This document shows, one piece after another, positions 1 to 5,954 of a stretch of DNA of 6,819 bases. The translations under genes and the position numbers were made by a program. Source of the DNA: ZC4RG29 sp032907565 (lineage in GTDB: Bacteria > Bacteroidota > Bacteroidia > Cytophagales > Cyclobacteriaceae); NCBI GenBank assembly GCA_032907565.1, contig JAJJPK010000018.1:1-6819 (forward strand), given 5' to 3'. Each line of letters opens with the position of its first letter. Position 1 is the stretch's first letter. Below the pieces are notes generated by a model. The model was not told the DNA's origin. It saw nothing but the letters and a program-made list of their open reading frames with translations, and did not search any database.

Positions 1-1
1 C

Positions 2-328
2 GTGAATTCCGGTGGGATCAAACTGATTCCTGAGCGGATAGAAGAAAAGATAGACGCGCTATTTGTTCGTTTGAACAAGCAACGACGCTTCATTGTCGCC
101 GGCCTGCCGCACGACCGTTTGGGAAGCGAACTTGTCCTCATTGTAGAGGGAGCGTCAGATGAAGAATTGGCGAAAACATTAAGGCGGGAATTGGCTGACA
201 CGCTTAATATGTATGAAATTCCTAGGAAAATGCACTTTTTACCTACGTTCGCTTATACGTCCAGTGGCAAAATAAATCGTATTGAGACCGTTAAACGGCT
301 CAATTGTATGGGTATAGAAAAACCATAG
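2..328 (+). CDS. menE: o-succinylbenzoate-CoA ligase MenE, C-terminal part (5' end outside window)
   Basis: This is the C-terminal small domain of an ANL-superfamily adenylating enzyme; the gene runs in from the left edge, so the GTG at position 2 is an internal Val codon and not a start. The fragment opens at the hinge-side motif NSGGIKLIPERIE, which in family members follows the A8 region. It ends with the A10-type loop TSSGKINR, whose lysine (residue 90 of the fragment) is the one needed for the adenylation half-reaction. A shadow of the AMP-binding C-terminal fold (IVAGLPHDRLGSELVLIV, then a helix, then YEIPRK) lies between. The NSGGIK form is typical of MenE, which activates o-succinylbenzoate with ATP and CoA to give OSB-CoA, the substrate of MenB. 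Four other men genes a few kb away support this. Other acyl-CoA ligases share the domain, so the specific call rests on motif and context. It ends in TAG. Confidence 0.82.
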   Translation: MNSGGIKLIPERIEEKIDALFVRLNKQRRFIVAGLPHDRLGSELVLIVEGASDEELAKTLRRELADTLNMYEIPRKMHFLPTFAYTSSGKINRIETVKRLNCMGIEKP

Positions 329-481
329 AAAGGTAACCCCTGATTTGACTTTTTTTGTCGAAATAATTCGCCGTTTGCCGTTGTAAAAGCTGGCAATTTT
401 TGGCAGATTTGATTTGTCTATTTTTGATAGTTGGCTTTGAGGATCCCCCCTGCAGCTCTCGGTTGATCTTTAGAGCAAGTG
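329..481. other. Intergenic region between menE and the response regulator
   Basis: This 150-bp gap holds no gene. It is T-rich on the + strand and contains a run of seven T flanked by GAC and GTC (near 347-359), too weak a stem to call a terminator. An imperfect 10-bp tandem repeat, TGGCAATTTT then TGGCAGATTT, lies at 391-410. A TATTTTTG box lies at 419-426. Nothing else is recognisable. Confidence 0.5.
419..426 (+). promoter_or_regulatory. Candidate -7 promoter element (TATTTTTG) for the response regulator
   Basis: TATTTTTG fits the Bacteroidota -7 consensus TAnnTTTG exactly and lies about 55 nt upstream of the regulator start. The nearest TTTG upstream is at 399-402, leaving only a 16-nt spacer, shorter than the usual roughly 19-21 nt, so the -33 element is doubtful. 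Support comes from the identical 8-mer in front of the other two + strand genes. Confidence 0.35.
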
Positions 482-889
482 ATGTTGACTATGAGAAAGA
501 TTCTCGTTATTGAAGATGACACTTTGTTGTGCTGGTTGCTGAAGAAGATTGTCGGCACCAACGCTGAGGTCATTGTCATGCATGACGGGATGGACGCCTG
601 GAACTACCTTTCAGGTGGCAACGTAGTTGATCTTATCATTTCCGACATCAAGATGCCCTCATTGGGTGGAGTGGAGTTGCTGAAGCGGCTTAACACAACG
701 CCTGCATTGAAAGGGATTCCCGTCATCATCCTTTCGGGGTTTGCCGATCCGGCTAACCGTAAGGAATGTTTAGATCTCGGCGCCTTCAGCTACATGGTGA
801 AGCCGTTCGAGCCACCGGTGCTCATCAGCACAGTAGAGCAAGCCCTTAACATTAAGCCCGAACCCGCACGCGTAGGGAACTGGAGGTAG
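482..889 (+). CDS. Single-domain response regulator (CheY-like receiver)
   Basis: The protein is about 135 residues and is almost entirely one receiver (REC) domain. Numbered from the ATG at 482, the acidic pocket is E11-D12-D13 (VIEDD), the phosphoacceptor is D55 (IISDIKMP), the switch Ser is S85 (ILSGFAD), the switch aromatic is Y104 and the invariant Lys is K107 (VKPF). All catalytic positions are intact, so it should be phosphorylated by a histidine kinase in the cytoplasm. There is no output domain: only about 15 residues, ending PARVGNWR, follow the last helix. It would act through protein contact or in a phosphorelay. No kinase is in the window. Starts are ambiguous: GTG 479, ATG 482, TTG 485 and ATG 491 are all in frame after a stop at 464-466. 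ATG 482 has a weak AGAG 6 nt upstream, whereas ATG 491 gives the family-like N-terminus MRKILVIEDD. Partner and pathway cannot be told from sequence. Confidence 0.9.
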   Translation: MLTMRKILVIEDDTLLCWLLKKIVGTNAEVIVMHDGMDAWNYLSGGNVVDLIISDIKMPSLGGVELLKRLNTTPALKGIPVIILSGFADPANRKECLDLGAFSYMVKPFEPPVLISTVEQALNIKPEPARVGNWR

Positions 890-916
890 CGTTCTTTCAC
901 GGCGCTTTGTACCCCA

Positions 917-947
917 TTGGTTTAGTGGTTCCGAACGGGTATTTTTG
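917..947 (+). promoter_or_regulatory. Candidate Bacteroidota promoter for the TolC-like gene
   Basis: TTG at 917-919 is followed after 20 nt by TATTTTTG at 940-947, matching the Bacteroidota -33/-7 arrangement (TTG or TTTG, then TAnnTTTG). Transcription would be expected to start some 5-8 nt after the -7 box, inside the adjoining palindrome. That leaves a leader of roughly 25-30 nt before the ATG at 982. This is the best-spaced promoter candidate in the window. Confidence 0.45.
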
Positions 948-972
948 GTTTCAATTGAGTTGAAACCAAAAA
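942..972. repeat. Perfect inverted repeat, 13-bp arms and 5-nt loop, overlapping the promoter
   Basis: TTTTTGGTTTCAA (942-954) and TTGAAACCAAAAA (960-972) are exact reverse complements separated by TTGAG. The left arm overlaps the TAnnTTTG box and the right arm ends 9 nt before the ATG. The T-tract lies 5' and the A-tract 3' of the stem, the reverse of an intrinsic terminator on either strand, so a terminator is unlikely. Its position over the -7 element and presumed start site suits an operator for a dimeric DNA-binding protein. The operator role is inference; the symmetry is directly visible. Confidence 0.6.
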
Positions 973-981
973 CATTACCCT

Positions 982-1689
982 ATGAAACGCGCGCTACCTT
1001 TCCTTATCATGCTTATTATTTTTCCGCTTGCCCTCGTCGCGCAGCGGGTGGACTACAACAAGATCATCCTGCCAGTAGGTGCAACGGACATCAGCTTTGA
1101 AGAGCGACTGGTGCAGCTCGCCTGGCAAAACAATCCGGCCAGCCACATTGCCCAAAAGGAGGTGGCCGCTGCCGGTCATGAAGTCAAAGCTATCGGCAGT
1201 CAATGGCTTCGTCATGTGGGCGTAACGGCCAACATTAATGAGTACTCACTCGAGCACTTCGACGATCCCGACTTCGAAGGATTGAACTTCTACCCGGGAT
1301 ACAACGTCTTCGTTACATTGCCGCTGTCTACCTTCTTCGAACGCCCTCATGCGAAGCGTGCAGCTGTCGAGCGCTATGAAGCGTCGCAGGATCGCGTCAA
1401 TCAACTAAAACTTTCCCTGCGTGCGGAGGTGCTCAAACTATATAACGCATTCAAGCGTGACGAGACGATCTGGGGCATTCGTCGCGATGCGCTCGCTGAC
1501 GAAGAGTCGAATTACCTTCTCCTCGAAGAAAAATTCAAGAACGGAACGGCTACCGTCGAGGAATACCTCGCCGCACAAAAGTCGCGTAACGAACACCGCA
1601 TCCAGGTCGTCGAAGCAGAGACGCAGTATTTGATGTCGAAGTTGGAGTTGGAAGCTTTGATTGGAGTGAAGCTTGAAGAAGTGAAGTAG
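982..1689 (+). CDS. Half-length TolC-family outer membrane efflux-type protein
   Basis: The 235-residue product starts with an export signal: MKR, a hydrophobic stretch to about residue 19, then ALVA-Q. The mature part has the TolC/OEP pattern once. Helix ~38-79 contains LVQLAWQNNPASHIAQKEV. Two short strand-like stretches follow (about 80-88, GVTANINEY, and 107-116, YNVFVTLPLS). A very long helical region runs over ~119-230, with FKNGTATVEEYLAAQKS around 185-201 and the family-typical end LELEALIGVKLEEV. Classical TolC proteins are about 430-480 residues and carry this helix-strand-strand-helix unit twice; three protomers make a 12-stranded barrel. Here only one unit exists, with no second half in any nearby frame, so it looks like a genuine single-repeat protein and not a frameshift. 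The substrate is unknown, and no inner-membrane pump or adaptor gene is in the window. The ATG at 982 follows the palindrome with no Shine-Dalgarno. Confidence 0.75.
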   Translation: MKRALPFLIMLIIFPLALVAQRVDYNKIILPVGATDISFEERLVQLAWQNNPASHIAQKEVAAAGHEVKAIGSQWLRHVGVTANINEYSLEHFDDPDFEGLNFYPGYNVFVTLPLSTFFERPHAKRAAVERYEASQDRVNQLKLSLRAEVLKLYNAFKRDETIWGIRRDALADEESNYLLLEEKFKNGTATVEEYLAAQKSRNEHRIQVVEAETQYLMSKLELEALIGVKLEEVK

Positions 1690-1727
1690 GCGTCTCCGCG
1701 GTGAATATCTGTCCCCGTCATGCGACG
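1690..1727. other. Short convergent intergenic gap
   Basis: Only 38 bp separate the TAG of the TolC-like gene from the TGA of menB, which is read the other way. I see no stable hairpin with a T-tract; the best stem is CGTC-ATGC-GACG, 4 bp. Termination of the two convergent transcripts is not explained by a visible intrinsic terminator. Confidence 0.4.
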
Positions 1728-2567
1728 TCAAGGAAACTGCCGGAACTTCCCCCAGTCGGGATCTCTCTTCTCCAGGAAGGCATCTTTGCCCTCTTTCGCT
1801 TCCTCCGATAAATAGTACAGCAGCGTGGCATTACCGGCGAGTTCCTGGATGCCCGCCTGGCCGTCGAGTTCGGCGTTGAAGGCCGACTTCAACATGCGTA
1901 TGGCAAGCGGACTTTTCTTGATGATTTTTTGCGCCCACTCCACGGCCGTGTCTTCCAGCGCGTCAAGAGGGACGACCTTGTTGACGAGCCCCATGTCGAG
2001 CGCTTCCTGCGCATCGTACTGGTCGCACAGGTACCAGATCTCCCGTGCCTTCTTCTGGCCGACGATGCGCGCCAGGTACGACGCACCAAAGCCACCGTCG
2101 AAGCTCCCAACCTTGGGCCCGGTCTGGCCGAACCGCGCATTGTCAGCCGCGATGGTGAGGTCGCACACTACATGCAATACATGTCCGCCGCCGATAGCCC
2201 AGCCGGCAACAGCAGCTATGACGGGCTTGGGAATGGAGCGGATAAGCTTTTGAAGGTCGAGGACGTTGAGTCGCGGCACGGCGTCCTGGCCGACGTACCC
2301 GCCATGACCGCGCACACGCTGGTCGCCGCCACTACAGAATGCCTTGCCACCTTCGCCGGTCAGGATGACTACCCGCGTATCGCCGTCCTCACGACACCAG
2401 TTCATCGCGTCGATCATCTCCTGCACCGTCAGCGGCGTAAAAGCGTTGTGTACTTCCGGCCGGTTGATGCTGATGCGGGCAATACCTTCGTACTGGTGGA
2501 AGAGAATTTCTTTGTACTTCTTGATTTCTTTCCAGGGATATTTACTTTTCATAACGTCTTTTTGCAT
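1728..2567 (-). CDS. menB: 1,4-dihydroxy-2-naphthoyl-CoA synthase
   Basis: MenB is a crotonase-fold enzyme of the cytoplasm that cyclises OSB-CoA to 1,4-dihydroxy-2-naphthoyl-CoA. The 279-residue product matches MenB along its whole length as I know the E. coli protein: INRPEVHNAFTPLTV (35-48), AFCSGGDQRVRG (76-87), the oxyanion-hole region IGGGHVLHVVCDLTIAADNA (125-144), FGQTGPKVGSFDGGFGASY (146-164) and the C-terminal KRDPDWGKFRQFP. Y91, D157 and Y252 sit where catalytic residues occur. G150 in QTGPK, rather than Asp, together with S155 and W178, marks the bicarbonate-dependent class. It is the last gene of the minus-strand operon, and its start lies inside the end of menD. ATG 2567 gives a 26-nt overlap; ATG 2552 (MKSKYPWKE) gives an 11-nt overlap and is also possible. 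Neither has a clear Shine-Dalgarno, so translational coupling to menD is likely. Confidence 0.97.
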   Translation of the reverse strand: MQKDVMKSKYPWKEIKKYKEILFHQYEGIARISINRPEVHNAFTPLTVQEMIDAMNWCREDGDTRVVILTGEGGKAFCSGGDQRVRGHGGYVGQDAVPRLNVLDLQKLIRSIPKPVIAAVAGWAIGGGHVLHVVCDLTIAADNARFGQTGPKVGSFDGGFGASYLARIVGQKKAREIWYLCDQYDAQEALDMGLVNKVVPLDALEDTAVEWAQKIIKKSPLAIRMLKSAFNAELDGQAGIQELAGNATLLYYLSEEAKEGKDAFLEKRDPDWGKFRQFP

Positions 2568-4272
2568 GCTGTCTGAATCGGTTTAGCGCCTCACGCGCAA
2601 CCGTGGCGCTCGTCTCAATTTCCATAATACGGGTTCCTCCTTCTGAGTCGAAGAAGTCCTTCAGCGCGTTGGTAATCTTTCTTTTGTGGGCGGGAGGGAG
2701 GGATGGGGATGCGAATTCCTCACACAGGTTCCGGGAGGTGAGTGGTTGTCGGGTGACAAAGGGCTCTTCGGTTTCCGGCAGGTCGCCCGCGCCATCCACC
2801 ACGGTAAAGATGGCCCCGCCGTGGTTGTTCAGGAGCACGACGCGAAGATTAGGGACATTGTAGTTATGCCAGAATGCATTGCGATCATAAAAGAATGCCA
2901 CGTCACCTGTGATGAGCACATTCATCTCCGTGCCGCACAGGGCGTGTCCGACGGCCGTACTCGTACAGCCGTCAATGCCGCTGGTTCCCCGGTTGGCAAA
3001 GACGTTGACGTCTGCGCGGTCCGGGGGGAGTCCTGCAAAGTTCGCATAGCGTACACTCAGGCTATTGGCCAGGTGCAGGTTGCATCCTTGTGGCAGGCCG
3101 CGCAGTACCCGTTCTACCAGTTCGAGTTCACCGTGACCGCCCGCTGCGAAATAATCTTCAATATCGGCACGCGTCCTTCGCTCTTCAATCTCCCAGAGGT
3201 TGAAGTAATTCCGTTGCTTCTGTCGTTCAAAGCTTTCCTCTTCTTGTCTGCCGGCGAGCCGCGTGAAGAAATGCAATGGAGTTGTGCGGACTATCGTAGT
3301 AAGATTCTTGTATGTATCGGCGACATGTCCTGCCGGTTGGATGTGCCAATGCTCTATGGCGGGAAATTGTCGCAGAAAAGTCTTCAGATGCCTGGATACG
3401 AGTCCGCGTCCCAATGTGACGAGTAGGTCGGGCTGAAGGCTCTTCTTAAGATCTTGTGAAGCTGCACCCAGGAAGACATCGGTATGCCGGATGACGTGGG
3501 CGGCACCGTGAAAGTTGCCGGTGATTTCCGCCACAAACGGTATGTGCATCGATGAACACACATTATCCACTAGCCTGACGAGTTCATGGTCAGGTTCGCA
3601 CTGCCCTGCAACGATCAGGATGTTGTTGAAGTGATTGAGCCGTTTCATCAGCACATCCGCGTCCGCATCCGAAAGTGCGTTTGAAGACGGCATGACCTCA
3701 ATCGCGCGTGGGAGGGAGGTTGTAGCTGGCTCTTCGGGGCGTTGTCCCGGGTAAAGTGGTTCGCGAAGCGGGACGTTGATGTGCACCGGCCCGGCCATCG
3801 GTTCGGTAGCTGCGTTGATGGCGTCGTTGACAATTCGGTTTATCGCCCATTCGTCGTCGGCATGAGCATACTCCTGGGGAAGTTCTACCGATGCCTTGAC
3901 ATGGGCGCCGAACATCCGTGGTTGAAAGATCGTCTGCCCATCGTGCTGGGCAATCCATTCGCGTGGACGATCTGCTGTAAACACGACCAGAGGTACTTCG
4001 CTGAAGTATGCTTCCGCGATGGCGGGCGCAAAGTTGTACGCAGCAGTTCCGGATGTACATACGAGCACTACCGGGCGACCGAGCTGGCGGGCCATTCCGA
4101 GCGCGATAAATCCTGCACTGCGTTCGTCGCTGAACGTGCGTACCGTCACGCCGGGCTCACGCGCAAAGGCCAGCGTTAGTGGTGCACACCGCGATCCCGG
4201 GCAGAGGACCACCTGGTCCAGCCCTTTTTGCCGGCATATAGATGCAACCCGGTTAATGGCGGGAATAGACAC
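2542..4272 (-). CDS. menD: 2-succinyl-5-enolpyruvyl-6-hydroxy-3-cyclohexene-1-carboxylate synthase
   Basis: MenD is a thiamine-diphosphate enzyme that decarboxylates 2-oxoglutarate and adds the succinic semialdehyde unit to isochorismate. The 576-residue product has the expected three-domain layout. The N-terminal PYR domain has CPGSRCAPLTLAFA (24-37), the ThDP-activating Glu E50 in FSDERSAGF, and TSGTAAYNFAPAIAEA (73-88), then TADRP (99-103). A middle domain covers roughly 195-345. The C-terminal PP domain has NRGTSGIDG (427-435) and the Mg/ThDP motif GDVAFFYDRNAF (456-467), closing with NN (482-483). The length is normal for the family. The start is GTG at 4272, one nucleotide after the menF TGA (TGA-A-GTG). 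There is no Shine-Dalgarno, and the N-terminus SIPAINRVASICRQKGL aligns with the usual MenD start. It overlaps menB at its 3' end, so it sits in the middle of a coupled operon. Confidence 0.96.
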   Translation of the reverse strand: MSIPAINRVASICRQKGLDQVVLCPGSRCAPLTLAFAREPGVTVRTFSDERSAGFIALGMARQLGRPVVLVCTSGTAAYNFAPAIAEAYFSEVPLVVFTADRPREWIAQHDGQTIFQPRMFGAHVKASVELPQEYAHADDEWAINRIVNDAINAATEPMAGPVHINVPLREPLYPGQRPEEPATTSLPRAIEVMPSSNALSDADADVLMKRLNHFNNILIVAGQCEPDHELVRLVDNVCSSMHIPFVAEITGNFHGAAHVIRHTDVFLGAASQDLKKSLQPDLLVTLGRGLVSRHLKTFLRQFPAIEHWHIQPAGHVADTYKNLTTIVRTTPLHFFTRLAGRQEEESFERQKQRNYFNLWEIEERRTRADIEDYFAAGGHGELELVERVLRGLPQGCNLHLANSLSVRYANFAGLPPDRADVNVFANRGTSGIDGCTSTAVGHALCGTEMNVLITGDVAFFYDRNAFWHNYNVPNLRVVLLNNHGGAIFTVVDGAGDLPETEEPFVTRQPLTSRNLCEEFASPSLPPAHKRKITNALKDFFDSEGGTRIMEIETSATVAREALNRFRQHAKRRYEK

Positions 4273-4273
4273 T

Positions 4274-5455
4274 TCAGGTAAGGCTGGTGGTCAGCGTATT
4301 GAACTTTATTTCCGTTTCTTCCCACTCCGTTTCCGGGACGGAATCAGCGGTCACGCCCGCACCCGCGTACATCAGGGCATAGCCCTCTCGGAGTTGCATG
4401 CACCGCAGGTTTACGTAAATATCGGTGTTGTCTGCAACGTTCACAGGTCCTAAATAGCCCGTGTAAAAGGCGCGGTCGTACCCTTCGTTCTGGCGGAGGA
4501 ATTCGCGGGCGGGCCCAAGTTCCATGCCGCACACGGCAGATGTCGGGTGCAGCAGCCGCAGCATTACCGAACCCAGCTGGGGGAAGTTGGTTTCGCGGAG
4601 GTCCACGGTAAAATCCGACCGAAGGTGGATTAGGTTACCGGCGATCACCGTCTTCGGGCCCTGCTCCAGGTATTCGCGAAGCCGTATTTTCTTGAAACAG
4701 CTGATAATGTAGCGTTCGACAAGCGCCTGCTCTTCGATTTCTTTTTGCGTCCATGCCACCTGCTTGAGCGGCGTTCCTTCCCGGTAGGGTTGTGTGCCGG
4801 CGAGCGCGACGGTGCGGAAGATGCGCGACTGTTCTACGCTCACCAGCAACTCAGGCGATGCACCCATCCATGTTCCCGAACCGGGAATATGTACGAGGCT
4901 GACGAGCGCTTCAGGGTGATCGCCGCACAGGCGTTGATACGTAGCGGCCATATCAAAATTCGGCGGCAGCGGAGTTTGCTTTACCCGTGTGGGTACAACT
5001 TTCTCGAACTTGCCGGCGGCGATGGCTTCGATACTCTTCCGGACGAGTTCCACGTAGTGCGCTTTTTCGTCGTCAGGCGTGGCAGCCACCGCGTCTCCAA
5101 CGGCATTCACTTCAGCCGGATGGGAAGCGCCGTTTTCCTTGGGCGAAAGTTCATCGAGTTCATCCAGGGCGCCGGTAACGGTATTGCCTTGAACCGTGTA
5201 TCGAATGGATCCTTCAATGAAAAGCGCAGGCCGATCGTCGCGGTAGGGTGCGAATATGAATCCTGCCGGGAGGTCTTCTATGGCATCTTCGCGTGAGAGC
5301 TTCGATGCCGAGGCAGAGACGATGAGCGTTGACGTCGCTCGGCCGGGAAGGCGCCAAAGGGCGAGGGCAAGTTGTTTGTTCAGTGCTTTACCAATTACCA
5401 GCGACAAAGGGCTGGCAGTTTCCAGTTTACCTGTACCCGGCCTGATCTGCTCCAT
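4274..5455 (-). CDS. menF: Isochorismate synthase
   Basis: This is a chorismate-utilising (MST) enzyme of 393 residues that converts chorismate to isochorismate, the first committed step to menaquinone. The variable N-terminal ~125 residues are followed by the conserved domain. EKVVPTRV (151-158) has K152 at the position of the water-activating Lys. Then come GTWMGASPELL (194-204), VALAGTQPY (216-224), HPTSAVCG (303-310), YTGYLGP (331-337) and YAGAGVTADSVPETEWEETEIK (363-384), which carries the Mg-binding glutamates. Isochorismate synthases for siderophores (EntC type) and salicylate synthases share these motifs; the position between menI and menD settles the role. The ATG directly abuts the menI stop (TAG-ATG). 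A good Shine-Dalgarno, AGAGGA, lies 5 nt upstream within the menI 3' end, unusual among the genes of this window. Confidence 0.95.
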   Translation of the reverse strand: MEQIRPGTGKLETASPLSLVIGKALNKQLALALWRLPGRATSTLIVSASASKLSREDAIEDLPAGFIFAPYRDDRPALFIEGSIRYTVQGNTVTGALDELDELSPKENGASHPAEVNAVGDAVAATPDDEKAHYVELVRKSIEAIAAGKFEKVVPTRVKQTPLPPNFDMAATYQRLCGDHPEALVSLVHIPGSGTWMGASPELLVSVEQSRIFRTVALAGTQPYREGTPLKQVAWTQKEIEEQALVERYIISCFKKIRLREYLEQGPKTVIAGNLIHLRSDFTVDLRETNFPQLGSVMLRLLHPTSAVCGMELGPAREFLRQNEGYDRAFYTGYLGPVNVADNTDIYVNLRCMQLREGYALMYAGAGVTADSVPETEWEETEIKFNTLTTSLT

Positions 5456-5884
5456 CTATTTCCTCTTTTCCAGTATCGCTATCGTTATCCTGCTTACACA
5501 TACAAGCTCTCCTGCTTCATTGGAGATCCGGATCTCCCATACATGCGTTCTTTTTCCAATGTGAATGGGTGTTGTTCTGCCCGTAACATATCCGTCGCGC
5601 ACGGAGCGGATGTGGTTGGCGTTGATTTCGAGGCCTACGCCGAAATGGGTCGCAGTGTCGATACAGCACGTTGCTGCAACGCTTCCCAGGGTCTCCGCCA
5701 GCGCCACCGATGCGCCTCCGTGAAGGAGGCCCAGGGGTTGAACAGTCCGGTGATCTACCGGCATGCGTGCCTCGATGTAATCGTCTCCGACGGCGGTGAA
5801 TTCAATGCCCAGGTGGGCAACCATGGTTCGGGGTGCAAGCCCGTTCAGGGTCTCCAGGGTGACATTCCGGTTGAAAATGGTCAT
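5456..5884 (-). CDS. menI: 1,4-dihydroxy-2-naphthoyl-CoA thioesterase, hotdog fold
   Basis: The 142-residue product is a small hotdog-fold thioesterase very like E. coli YdiI/MenI as I remember it. Shared segments include EARMPVDHRTVQPLGLLHGGAS (38-59), LAETLGSVA (62-70) and GLEINANHIRS (84-94). The catalytic Glu is E64, with Q49, H55, S68 and H91 at the matching active-site positions. The length is that of the family. YdiI hydrolyses DHNA-CoA, the product of MenB, giving DHNA for prenylation. YdiI-like and PaaI-like enzymes can be broad in substrate, so the specific call rests partly on its place as first gene of the menF-menD-menB operon. The start is ATG 5884, with a weak GGAA 7 nt upstream (5892-5895). 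It should carry the operon promoter upstream, although no clear TAnnTTTG box is present on the minus strand there. Confidence 0.9.
   Translation of the reverse strand: MTIFNRNVTLETLNGLAPRTMVAHLGIEFTAVGDDYIEARMPVDHRTVQPLGLLHGGASVALAETLGSVAATCCIDTATHFGVGLEINANHIRSVRDGYVTGRTTPIHIGKRTHVWEIRISNEAGELVCVSRITIAILEKRK
5461..5466 (-). promoter_or_regulatory. Ribosome binding site of menF inside menI
   Basis: On the minus strand AGAGGA is followed by AATAG and then the menF ATG, a 5-nt spacing. It is the clearest Shine-Dalgarno-like site in the window and lies within the last codons of menI, which supports both the menF start and re-initiation by ribosomes finishing menI. Confidence 0.6.
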
Positions 5885-5911
5885 GAATACATTCCGGGAA
5901 CCGGTTTTGAC

Positions 5912-5919
5912 TATTTTTG
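5912..5919 (+). promoter_or_regulatory. Candidate -7 element (TATTTTTG) for the phosphatase gene
   Basis: This is an exact TAnnTTTG match, the same 8-mer as at 419-426 and 940-947, about 57-63 nt upstream of the likely start. No TTG lies at the right distance upstream, so it is weaker than the candidate at 917-947. Confidence 0.3.
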
Positions 5920-5922
5920 CGC

Positions 5923-5954
5923 CGGTTTACGCCTTGTGCCAGGGCGTCAAACCG
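5923..5954. repeat. Near-perfect inverted repeat in the divergent region
   Basis: CGGTTTACGCC (5923-5933) pairs with GGCGTCAAACCG (5943-5954), with one unpaired C (5948) in the right arm and a 9-nt loop, TTGTGCCAG. A related GGTTTTGAC lies at 5903-5911. It could be an operator for the men operon, or a leader hairpin in the phosphatase transcript if that starts at the TATTTTTG box. The sequence does not decide between them. Confidence 0.5.

Noticed and set aside
344..366. Terminator after menE around the T7 run (GAC-TTTTTTT-GTCGAAA)
   Set aside because: The T-run is in the loop and the stem is only a few imperfect base pairs.
440..456. Cloning-vector polylinker: GGATCC followed by CTGCAG, and GAATTC at 4-9
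   Set aside because: Two restriction-site hexamers close together look vector-like, but the order and filler do not match a polylinker I know, and the flanks are ordinary Bacteroidota sequence.
942..972. Rho-independent terminator for the response regulator
   Set aside because: The stem is AT-rich with the T-tract on the 5' side and no T-run after it on either strand; its position at a promoter suits an operator better.
982..1689. TolC-like gene as a frameshifted or truncated pseudogene
   Set aside because: It has an intact signal peptide, an intact family-typical C-terminus and a promoter candidate; no missing half is visible in other frames on either side.
1690..1727. Shared bidirectional terminator between the convergent genes
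   Set aside because: Only a 4-bp stem can be drawn and there are no flanking A/T tracts.
1825..3426. Several plus-strand open frames of 80-246 codons opposite menB and menD
   Set aside because: They are antisense shadows of two full-length enzymes with intact motifs; the protein sequences are low in conserved patterns and rich in shifted codons.
4019..5564. Plus-strand open frames opposite menD, menF and menI
   Set aside because: Same reason: the minus strand carries complete, motif-bearing enzymes with coupled starts and stops.
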